Source: Gari tellinella
Taxonomy: Eukaryota; Mollusca; Bivalvia; Cardiida; Psammobiidae
Reading direction: 5' to 3'
Assembly: GCA_922989275.2 (NCBI GenBank)
Contig: OV277857.1
Location: forward strand, 2,480,001 to 2,544,000
Length of the DNA stretch: 64,000 nt
This document shows, piece after piece, positions 20,224 to 32,200 of the stretch (the first letter of the stretch is position 1; each line of letters opens with the position of its first letter). The position numbers and the translations under genes were made by a program. The notes beneath the pieces are model-generated. The model was not told where the DNA came from. It made no database searches and worked only from the letters and a program-made list of their open reading frames with translations.

Positions 20224-23200
20224 CTGAAACAACAATAAGCATATCTCAAAACTGCCCCATACACAATTTATCATCATAGAATCACATGTTGACGCCTTTA
20301 TATAATCCTCATATAAACGCATTTTGACGCATTAATGTATCCTCATAGAAACGCGGTGTCGCGCATTACAAATTGTCCTTTTCATACGTTTTCACCATCC
20401 AGGTCAAAAGCTATGGCAAATTTCTCCTGTATCAAGCAGATTCTAATTGCGGAAAGTAAAGCAAAACGCTCACTCAGGGGCTTTCTGTTTTAACTTTAGT
20501 CTGTTTTAAGCATCAGCATGTCTTAAACGATGTAAACTAACTATTGGGCAAGAGTCAAACATTTGATGTTTGCCTTTTTTTAAGTCAAAGTACTAGGTCA
20601 GATAGGTAAGAAATATGCCGACTTTGGATTAACCCCTTCACTGCCATGACGTCATCAATTCCACACAATTGTCGTCTGCTTTTATTTCTCTAATATAACG
20701 ATAAGGTATTTTGACTCGGCATCTGATCAGGATCCAAACTGTTTGCAAATAACATTTGTACTCGGTGTAAGGCAATCAATTAATTGGGCCCATTGGGAGA
20801 AACATGTACTTATAACTAACCACTATGCAGTGCTATTATTCCTGACAGTTGGAACCCAACTGTAATTGTATTTTATTTATTAACTATTGCAATCGGACAA
20901 ATATAGCGACCTCCAATAATACAACTTCTTACACAAACGTTCATGGATAAGGAATTTGTGATAACAGCTTTAAAAGTTTGGCTCAAGATTAAATACCGAG
21001 TTTTAAGTTTCATCTGTCGATTCCCTATGAAATTATAATGGTTAGTAATGAAAGAAAACAAAATAGAGACAGACAGACTGTAGTTCTATTGAAAAGAAAC
21101 ACTAACACATGAAGTAGAATAATTTATAGCGACCACTCAAAAACGGCTGATGGCGATCTTTAAAGATAGAATACTACCTAGTAAGGGCGACATTAATCAG
21201 TGAGAAACTTATCTTGCACGAACTTTAGGTGTTCCTTTTGAAATGCATTGTCCTGTTACCTTATGAAATAATACTTCAAAAATCACTTTGACGAATATTA
21301 CTAACCCTAACGCGATAGTTATAAAATGGTAAAACCAAGGGACAAAACTCTTACTATTATTTGCGGTCCACGTTTTAATTGAACCCATGAATGGTATTCA
21401 ATCATTGTAATTAGAGATTAAGAATCACAGGGTTTATCCTGTCTCACCTTAAAGCAGTAAGGTTCCACCATTATAATCATGTCAAAACTGGCATTTGGCA
21501 TAAACGGGAAGTATGGGCTATGTCTTTCCTCGGCGCCCCAGTTTCCGGACACCTTGCTATTTCGGACAACTATGTTTCGGTCATTTCCGTAGTTGAACCT
21601 GGCATCCACACACATGGCAATGTCGTGGGGTTCGTGGTGATGACCGTGTTGCAGGTAAATTGTAAATCTGTGAAAATAGTGCATACAGTTAAAGGGCGAA
21701 CATAGTACATACAGTTAAAAGGCTCCAGAAAATCGGAGTTTTTCAAAAGTTAACATCCTTATGCCTCAATCTATCTCTATGATATGACGCTCATTTTAAA
21801 GTTCGCTTAAAAGACTTTTCCTCAGTCCATTGAGGGACCACCAGCCCATTGTTCTTGAGGTGTCAGTGTAACTGTCAAATCATGTTCAAATCACGTGCAG
21901 CACAATCTCAGTTTACCTGGTGAGGTCCAGATTATACACATGCTCTAGTGATTTTCAATGGTTATTTCTAACCCAACTATCAAATATAAAGGTAGAGTCT
22001 CACATGAGAAGCTTCAATGGTTCTTTGCTAACGGTATGTCCACAAGACCTATGCTCTTTGCAAGGAAATTGTCTGGCAAGGTGTTATGACCAAAAGGTCG
22101 TCAGGAGATGTCTTTAACGATGGTTCTATAATGAGTAGTCTTGGTGAAGGCATAAAGGAGAAAAGGTTGGACAATACTAGTACAGTGCTTCATCCCTACA
22201 ACAACACCCAATGGGAGCGCATGTTTGGTGCATGGTTTGGAAGGAGTTTTTATAGGGAAGTAAATTGGCTTACGTTTGGTAACAGGTTAAATCTGGATCA
22301 GACGCCGCGTTAAGCGGCGTCTGATCTGGATTCAAACTGTTTGTCACTCATCATTATGTCATAATATCCGATAAGTAAATTTGAGAAAAAAGCAGACAAC
22401 AATTTTAAGCAGACGTAATTGCAGTCGTGTAAAAGTTGGACATAATTGTCTTGTTTGGAGAACAGAGGCAAACGCTATTGTAAGGAGGGAATCGTTGTTC
22501 GGAGGGTCGTTACAGTGAGGGAGAACTGTGGTGGTTTATGCTCGCTTCTCTGGAACCCTTTACTTTAAAACCTGCGTCACCAAAACACAAAAATGGCATA
22601 CTTAGGGATGTACGATGGTGGCAGTTTAGTTCAAGGCAAAATTTATACAAAAAGCTACTTATGTATATGAGTTTTCTACATTATTTCTTCTCTGCATGCA
22701 GGAAACAGTTAAACGTTTCAGACCCATAATTATTACTGGTCATCGACATTCAAATGAACAATTTTGTTTCTTTTCAACTTGCTAATAAAGTCTATTCCAT
22801 TTTGACTACTTAACGTTGACCCTTTCAATAAAATTGCAAAATGACAAACAAGGAAGACCAAGACCGGGATTGTTAGTTTCCCAAGATTGGCAAATAATAA
22901 ATAACGAGTCACGAGTTTGATACAGTTTATATAAAATCACTTCCAGCTTGCTTTAACCCATTTGTGCCCACGATCCCATATATGGGACAAAGGCAAACAG
23001 TGTAGACTCTGATATCAGACGCCGCATTATGTGGCGTCTGATCAGAGTCTACACTGTTTGCTGATAGGAATTATAATATAAAACAAAATGAAAATTATGA
23101 CCAGGCATCCCTTTGATAAAAAAATGGAATAATCCAATATACATGTATAAACATGGAAGAATCCACTGGGCATAAATGGATAAAGTGGTCAAATGACGAT

Positions 23201-26200
23201 AAATTCTACATACCTGCTAGGGTTGGGGTGGGGGATACCGCTGATGAAAATCATCTTGTTGGGATACATGCCGCCAGCATTATGGACGAAAGGTACGGGC
23301 TAAAAACAGAAAATACATTAATATACATGTAATATATATACAGGGCTCCAGGTAAGAGGGTGTAAATGTGAACAAATACAAGATTTTTGCACTCATTTTC
23401 TCACTCCTCTCAGTTCAAAATCCTATGCTGTTCTACTCATTAGAATCGTCTATTCGAGACGATTCTAGTGAATACTGACATCATAGGGTTTAATTCAGAA
23501 ATAAAATTTTAGTTTTTGAAATACTCCCCTTAATTGCAGCTCTGTATAAAGAAAATGTTGTATGAACCTTTTCCTCCAAGATACTTCAAACGGACAATAC
23601 CAGTTTTCAAGTTAGGGATAGTATATTTTTGACAATTTTAAAACTTTTTTTTTTTCAAAGTACAATAGAACCTCTTTATTACGACCGCTAAAAAGAAGGC
23701 TAATTGTCTGTATAAAAGACAGTTGACAGCTGAAAGCAATGTAAAAGTGAAACAGAAAGCTCCTGTAGGAGCTTTCAGTTTAACTTTTACATTGCTTTAA
23801 CCCATTACCCCATAGCCAGTTTCTAGTATTGAAGATAGTTGACCACTTAAAGCAGGTTGAAAGTAAAGCAGAATGCGCCTTTAAGGCGCATTCTGCTTTA
23901 CTTTCAGCCAGCTTTAAGCTTCCATGTGCTAAAATATAGAAAATATTCCCTATACTATATATTCATAGCTGATTAAATTGGAACTACTTTCTTCAGCGGA
24001 GGAATAAATCATATCCGCTAAAAGGCGCTTCTATGGGGGAAAGGGTTAAGCAGCCACCTGTCTTACACGACTTATATTTGACACCATTTAACGGTCGTAA
24101 TAGAGAGGTTCTACTGTACTACAATATAACAAATTTGACTAAGGTTTAAAGGATTAGACCCTTCAATGCAAAAGGCGTAACAGTCTTGACAACGGATAGC
24201 AACAATCCGATATCTCATCTGGATCAAACCTGTATTAATAACCTTATTGCATGTTTTTGGAAGAAAATGTAGATACTTTAATCTTGATCATTGTTGCAGA
24301 CAGCAAACATTGCAGATAACAATAGTTCTGAAGGATAAGCATGGACTTATTTGTCTTCAGAACTACCAAACTATCATCTGCATTGGTAGTACCATCTGAA
24401 CTACAGCGCTCCCTCTCTACAACGACAACCACTGGGAAGCACTGGTTGAGTGCGTTGTTCGGAGGGAGTCGTTATAGAGAGGGAAATTGGTTACATTTGC
24501 AAACAGCTTGAATCCAGATCAGACGCCGCGTAACGCGGCGTCTGATCTGGATTGAAGCTGTTTGTCACTCGTCAATAATTATTTTTCCTGTCAAAGTGTC
24601 CATTATATAATTTTGAGCAAAACTGCAGACGACAACTTTCATCAGACGATATTACAGCAGTAAAAGCGTTAGACATAATTGTCCTGTTAGGGAAGTGTGG
24701 CAAGAGTCGTTGTAAGGAGTAATCATTGTTAGGAGGGCCGTTGTAGAGAGGGAGAGCTATACTTCCAAAGTCAGATTTCTGTCAGTTTTGACTGATGAAA
24801 TGACGATACGAGTGTCAAACAGTTGGGATCCTGATCAGACTATATTGCAGACGGTACTACTATGGCAGACGATATTTAGCCAAACTGTTTGCAAAGTCGC
24901 CTTTTGGAGACGTTTGAAGAGAAAAAATTTAAATAGAAATAAATACATACTGGGTTGTAGAGTGGGGCTCCTGCTCCTGCTGGATAACCCGCCGGTGCTG
25001 GTGACTGGAAAACAAAGAAAACATGATGTTAGAAAAGCGATACAATTCCAGTCGTGATAATTCGAACTCGTTTAAGCCGAGCACAACTCTTATATCAAAG
25101 TTTAAACGAAGCTTTGATACGTTTAACTTTGAAATACGGGAAAATATATTCACATAAAAGCAAACTTGTTGGATTACCGTGCATATATGGCAAAGGGCAC
25201 ACGATTGGTATACATGTATAGAACGTCCTCAAGAAAAATCTGTGAATCTTAGTTTTTAGATTTGTCCCAACGCTTTCCTCTACTTAGACCGAAGAAGGAG
25301 AATATGTTTGCTTTGAATTCACTACTACTAGTTCAAATGGGATATACGTCGGATTAAATTTTAGGGCATATCTTATTTTGCATTCTCCGCACGGACTCGA
25401 TTCCGACCGAGCGCAATATATATTTTTGAATGTACTTTTACTATCAATCTTTTTCCTAATAAATGTACTCATATTTACGTGTTTATATAGGCCCATAGTA
25501 TCCTTGATTTACTATTAGGCTAAATTGGGTTTCCATCTCTATAAATGGACGAATCCGTTCAATATATATTAAAGATGAATCGGTATCACATATTGCTTTA
25601 TGGTGGTGTAATATATTGTAAAAGTGTTGTGATATAAAGAACAGCTGGTTCAAAATATGATCTGACTGGAACCAAATAAAGGAACGTTCGTTTAATATAC
25701 TGTCAAAATGAACTGATATCATGTATAATGCTGGACGATTCCGTTCAATATAATGAAATTGTCGATATCGTACTTTATGGTTCATTCTCCCTTAACCAGG
25801 ACAATTGATGTCTCCACTATTCAATAAGTTATATTTGACACGTATCTGTTTTGATACATGTCATTCATATCTAGCCATGAATAGAGATATGAATGAAAAC
25901 AATAAAAACAGGTTTTAACGTACAATTTGCTCCCTGTTGTTCACCTTAGCCCTCCAAAGATGACAGGGTAGTCACATTTTGCATGTCTCCAGGCACGTTA
26001 TATCCAGAAGTGTGATGCAAATACTAACGAATAAATGCTATTCTATCATTAAAATTCATTACTTTTTTAGTTCTGGGTGATATCAAGTGCAACGCAACTT
26101 AATTTGAGACTTACTTCAAGAAGAACGATAATTGGCTAAATTTGTGCATGTGTCTCAAATTCTGTGAAATGAACGGGACAATTAACTAATAATTTACTTA

Positions 26201-29200
26201 GACGCTGAATACATCTGCAATATATGATAATTATTGCCTACAATACACCAGGAGTCGTATTAGTTTTAGACATGCTTCAACTTAATGTGTACTGTAAACA
26301 TACAGAATTTCATTTGTGACCAAAAGTCCACGACAAATGCGTAATTTTACAAAAGTAATGAACGAGTCCGTTACAATATCTGTATTAGAAATGATACGTG
26401 TACCCAAGCTAAAGAGTGAGTCATGCGGAGTTCTTTCCCTTTATCTACCTGTAAGTGCTGAGTCGTTCAAAGAGTTTGCAATTTGATATTTTCGTCAAAA
26501 TAAACGGTTTGCTGACATAAATCCAAGTGAAAATAATAAACGGGACGTAATAAACGGGACCAATGCATTTCCATTAAATTGGCAAAATATCTTATTGAAT
26601 GACAAATTTGGTAATGATTTAGAATCTATAACTAATTGAAACTAGAGTAGATCTAATATCTTGCTTAATTATGCACGTAAAAGATATACCGGGAGTCTTA
26701 AAATGTCAAAACATAGATGTCCCGTTGATTACGGGTTTATTGACCCGTTGATTATTCCATAGGAAATGAGCGTTTCTCTTTTACACAAATGTTCTTATGA
26801 TTTATTAGCAACCCACTTATATTTAAATAAAAGAATATGAACTAACGTCATGACGTAAGTGTTTCTTTTCGCGACACATTGTGACGTCACATACAATATG
26901 TGACATCATGATCTCTGAACAAGGTGAGAACGAAATATTACGTCATATACGTATGTGACGTAATAGCACACTGTACTGGTCACGTGAATACTACATGCAC
27001 ATACTTTGTACAGGGCTGCCATTCCTCCATATTTTCCTAAATATTATTATTTTATCCTAGCATATGGTAGCTTAAAGCAAGCAGAAAGTAAATCAGAATG
27101 CACCTAAAAGAACATTCTGTTTAACTTTCAACCTGCTTAAAATAAATGCGTTTGAAAAATAGAAAGTTTATAAATAATCTTAGGGTTTTGCAAGATCAAC
27201 TTATGGCAGCCCTATTTGTGCAAGTTCTAATTTATAAATATATTTGTAGATAAGCCGCCTTAATAAGTGAGATTCTACCTTTGATAAATAAAATCGTTCA
27301 TTCATTCAAACGGTTTGGATCCAGATTAGATACCGCATTACGCGGCATATGATATGGATCCAAACTGTTTGCAAGTGCAAGTCAAGTCGCGATCAGCAGC
27401 TTAAGCCATTACCCCATAGCCTGATTCTAGTTTTCAAAATAAGTGGCCACTTAAAGCAGGTTGAAATTAAAACAGAATGTGCCTTAAAGCGCATTCTGTT
27501 TTACTGAAATTTCAGCCTGCATTAAGCTACCATCTGCTAAAATATAGACTGTAAATTTAGTTTTTATGATACATGTTGTTAAGGTTATACCAGACCCAAA
27601 GGCAACGGGTAAAAGTGGTAGAATGTTCGTTTTTGACGAAGATGTACTAAATTAAAGTGTTTAAAAAAGACTAAAGGTTAAATGTGTCTTACTGTTACAG
27701 TGAGGTCTTCAGTATATAACACTATTAGTGGCCCTCGGTTAAACTGGTATCGATAAGATACCAATAATGAACGGGACAGAACCAACATTATTATCAACAG
27801 TTGCATAATCAGGAAATTTCCTGATACCAAAAGCTAGATCTACTTTTTTTAGTATGTTATATTTGAAAAACAAATCAAAAACACTCTGAATTTTGAAAAA
27901 GCTGTTAATTTGCGAAATAGTATCTCAATGAAGTACGTTAATGTTGAACTTGATGACTACAGTTAATGTGCGTCAAACTTGTTAAAGACCGACGCGTTTA
28001 AGCTTGCGTTATTTTTGGTCAGAGGTTATCGAATCCACACATTTTTAAAAGTTAAATTTAGACGTGGAATTCCTTGAAACATTTCTATTGGAAAGCAATG
28101 TTTATGTAATTTACGAGACAGTGACTTTGTAATGAACGGGACAATTGTGAATTGTTAAACATCCATCTGTAGAGTAATAATTTCTGGCAAATGTTTGGTG
28201 TTTTATCAAAAGCACATTCGCGTGTACAATTGATGTATATTTGATTCAATATGTTGTTTTTTGTTACTATTTCATCAAAACTTTAAAGTGTTCCATTTAC
28301 AATTAAAATGTAATTTCATCTTATATTTTATAAATAACCCCAAGATATAACACATTTTCAAGTTCAAAATCTGAAGGAACCCATATCGAGGTAAAAGTTA
28401 TATACTGTGTTGAACATCTAAACATTTCTTGACTTATCTAGTACCCCTACTTTTAATTTTACTATATATGTCTATAAAACCTTTATTTTCAAAATCCTGC
28501 TCTAAAAGATGCAATGTGCCAATACGCGTATGTATATATTTCGAAAACCACTAATGCTGAGTTGATGATTTTTTTCATAACAACTCACGATGATTGTTAC
28601 TTTGCAACTAGGACATACGCATGCAGATTCCGTGACATGTAAAAATCAGTTTTCTCTACGGCTAATTGTCCTGGCTATCAGAGAATGAGTGTTATACTGA
28701 TTTGTGGTGAAATATATTGTTTAATTGGTGTAGTATAAGAACAGCTGGTCTAAAACATGGTTTGACTAGAACCATATATATTATACAGGAATATTCGTTA
28801 ACCTTTATACAGTGAAACCCCTCTAAACCGGAACCTCTAAATACCGGATTTCTCTCTAAACCGGACAAAAACCTTGGTCCCGTTTCCAACAATTCCTTAT
28901 TTGAACATAATTATTACACCATAAATATGCCTTTTTTACGCCTTTGATTTATTCCTACACTGAATATGTATCATCAGAAATATTTCTATATTCTAGGAGA
29001 TGATAGCTTAAAAGTAGGTTGAAAGTAAAGCAGAATGCGCCTTATGGCGCATTCTGCTTTACTTTCAACCTGCTTTAAGTGATCAGCTATCTTCCATACT
29101 AGAAACCCCTCTAAACCGGAAACCCCTCTAAACCGGCCAATTATGTTGTCCCCACACATGTCCGGTTTAGAGGGGTTTCACTGTACCATAATAACGCGGC

Positions 29201-32200
29201 GTCTGATCAAAATCAAAGCTTTTTGCCACTTGCTTTGCAATAACGTCAGTTATACTGTCTTAAATCTAACTTTGAAACATTATTGCATACGACTATATTG
29301 AAGCAGACGACAATATGGCGATGAAGGGCTATGAACTTCAATATAAAATTGATCATGAAAGTGTTAGACCCCGTCACTGCCTTACTTCGTGTACAATGGT
29401 TATTTAAAAACAGTTTGGATCCTGACTAGACGCAGCGTAACGCGACGACAGATTAAGGATCCAAATTGTTTAACACTCATGTCAGCATTTCTTAAGTCAA
29501 ACTATCTTAAATTTAATTTGAGAAATAAAACCAGACGACAATCGTTTAAGCTTGGTGACGTCATGGCAGTGACTGGGATAACATAATGTCAACACGAAAT
29601 CATATACATTGGACTGTACATGTACAGTGTAATACTACGTCGGATTGATACATTGTAAAATAATGGTATAAGATATCCAAAGATTTCCATAATACACAGC
29701 CAAACTTGCTTTAATTGCGTAGCAACTCAAAAGAAGAAACTAGTACCGGTTTGATGCAGACAAAATTCAAATAAAAAGCTTCTATAAGAGGTCTCTGCTT
29801 TAGTTTGTTTTTATGGTGCTGTGCATGACTGTTTAAAGTGGAACTATTTTCTTCAGTGGAGAAATATATTAGAGGCGTAAAAGCGTATTCATTGCGTAAA
29901 GGGTTAACCCTTGACCTCATAGCCTGCTTCTAGATTTGAAGGCAAGTGACCACTTAAAGCAGGTTGAAAGTAAAGTAGAATGCGCCCTAAGGCGCATTCT
30001 GCTTTACTTTCAACCTGCTTTAAGCCAATATTTGATAGTATATAAGTAATATTTCTAATTGTACATGTTCATACCTGTATAATCTAGAACTATTTTCTTT
30101 GGCGGAGGGATAAATTAAAAGGCGCTAAAAGGCGCTTCTATCAGGTAAAGGGTTAAGAGATAGTCATGCTTATCCATTCAGTTATCGCTTAAAGACTGAT
30201 GACCCTTCCATATTTGGTTTCGTATTTCAGAACTCTCTGTGAATAAGTATTATTTAGTGAACTAAGATCTTGATCTTGCAATTGCAGTTCAATGTGCAAC
30301 GAAACTATTTCAGTGTAACAATATTCTGCATACATGCAATTATATGTGAGTGTACATCAACGTGGCTATTATATCGTGTACTCGGTGCAATAGGCTACAT
30401 GTACTATCTATCTGCGAGTAATATCATAATATGTAAGAACATATTTTACAGTTTAATTTATATTCTGTTTTCTGGCAACAGAGAAGACAATGATTTGACA
30501 GCCTTTAGGGGCTGTCTGATCAAGATTTGAACTGTTTCCTAGCGCGTTCAAGTGATTCGGTTAGTCATTGGTTGATTATAAAGGATATTGTAATATACAG
30601 TTGAATTACTAGCTAGAAAGTCTTACAATTGTGTGTCTGTAATCATAACAAATTTATTGAAATTGTATTAACCCCATGTACTTGTTAGTCTAAAGTTGAA
30701 AATAAAAGTTCATCTTATCTAATCTGTACAGCAATCTCGATGACATACCAACCAAATGAAAAATAAAATTTACAATTCTTTTTTCTAATGTGGTGTTTGC
30801 AAATGTCTGTATTCGTTGAAAATAAAGTTACAGTTGATCTCAAAACAGTTCTTCTTTAACGTTATTGTGCGAAGCCTAAAAGTCCTCGTCCTTTCCCAAA
30901 TATCTTTTGGTTTAGGCAGTTCTCGAGTTTTATAAGAAAGACAAATGCAAGAATCCCAATGCAAGAATCCCGGATAAGTGGATTCTCTTAAGTAAAGCAG
31001 AAAGCTCGGGACTTGAACAAGCTTGGCTATGTGTGGCAAAGCATGGTGGGGTGAGGTGAGGTGGGTGACTGAACATACATGATGATGGGTAACATTGGGA
31101 CTGCGGGCCATGTCGGACAGCACTCCTCCTACAAAATTGCCTATTGCCGCTCCAAAGCCGCCGCCATGGTGCTGATGGTGGTGATGCTGATGCTTATGCT
31201 GAAAGTGGATAAAGTGGCCTACAACCTTAACCCATTACCTAAATAGACACGCCTTTTATACCTGTGATTTATTCACCCACTGAAGAAAACAAACCCACTT
31301 AAAGTTAATTGACAATTACAGCGCTCCCTCTCCACAACGGCTCTTTGAACAACTAACCCATCCCTACAACGGCGTTTTCCACTGTTCCCCGAACAAGACA
31401 ATTATGTCCAACCTTTTGAGGGCTGAAATAATTATTGCTTAAATTGCCGTCTTTTTTTCTCAAAACCACATATTGGACATATTGATAGAAAAAAACATAA
31501 TGACAAGTGACAAACAGCTTGAATCTAGATCAGATGCCACGTTACACCGCATCTGCTCTGGATTCAAGCTGTTTGCAAATATGAGCCAATATCCCTTCCT
31601 ACAAAAACTCCCTCGTAACAACACACACACTATTTGTCTCCCATTGTATGTTGTTTTAGAACGGGGGCACTATATTGTACAGTGGAGAAAACGTTATTCT
31701 TTCCCAATAAACGCGTTTACGCTAAAACGTTAATTTCCATTGCAAACAGTTTGGAGCCAGATCAGACGCCGGCGTCTGATCAGGATCTAAACTGTTTGTC
31801 ACCAAGATAAACATGAATTATCAGAATTGTCCAAAAGTTGCACTTTTCTACGTTCTAGTGTTTTGCCTTTGCGTTTCGTTTCGTTTAAACGGGAAAGAAT
31901 AACGTTTTCTCCACTGTACTTACGTTTTCTTCGCCAAAGGTGACCAAGGTCGACACGCAACAGTTTGGATTCAGATTAGAGGCCATCTAATCCGGCACTC
32001 ATTAAATAACTTTAAATTTGCATAAAACAACTGACGACTCATTTTAGCAGACGAAATTTTGTCTTCGAAGTGTTAAAAGCAAGTGGTAAAAATTGGTGGC
32101 GAAATGGTTAAACCTGCAATGGTTCATAATATACTCAACAAAAAAAATCAGGAAATGTCAGAAAACCATGGAAAAAAAGAACACCTAAACAAAAGATTAT

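Larger units (their letters stand above)
25796..28674. mobile_element. Candidate 2.9-kb element with CCAGGACAATT ends
   Basis: Left end ccaggacaattg (25796), right end taattgtcctgg (to 28674). Inside, the related string aatgaacgggacaatt or close forms occurs near 26169, 26535, 26551, 27767 and 28131, as if subterminal binding motifs. There is no open reading frame for a transposase. Nested MITEs are at 27011-27214, about 27310-27372 and 27400-27550. It lies in gene B's linker intron. Confidence 0.45.
25540..28805. repeat. Two direct repeat blocks flanking a 2.9-kb element
   Basis: Sequence at 25589-25700 (atggtggtgtaatatattg…agaacagctggttcaaaata…gactggaacc) recurs in the same direction at 28700-28800 with many changes. 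Smaller units (gatgaatcggtatcac, aatgaactgatatcat) precede 25796. This may be an old tandem array split by the element at 25796-28674. Confidence 0.5.

Noticed and set aside
25796..28674. LTR retrotransposon, because of direct repeats around it
   Set aside because: No TG...CA ends, no primer-binding site or polypurine tract seen, and no gag-pol frame; the direct repeats are better explained by an older tandem array.
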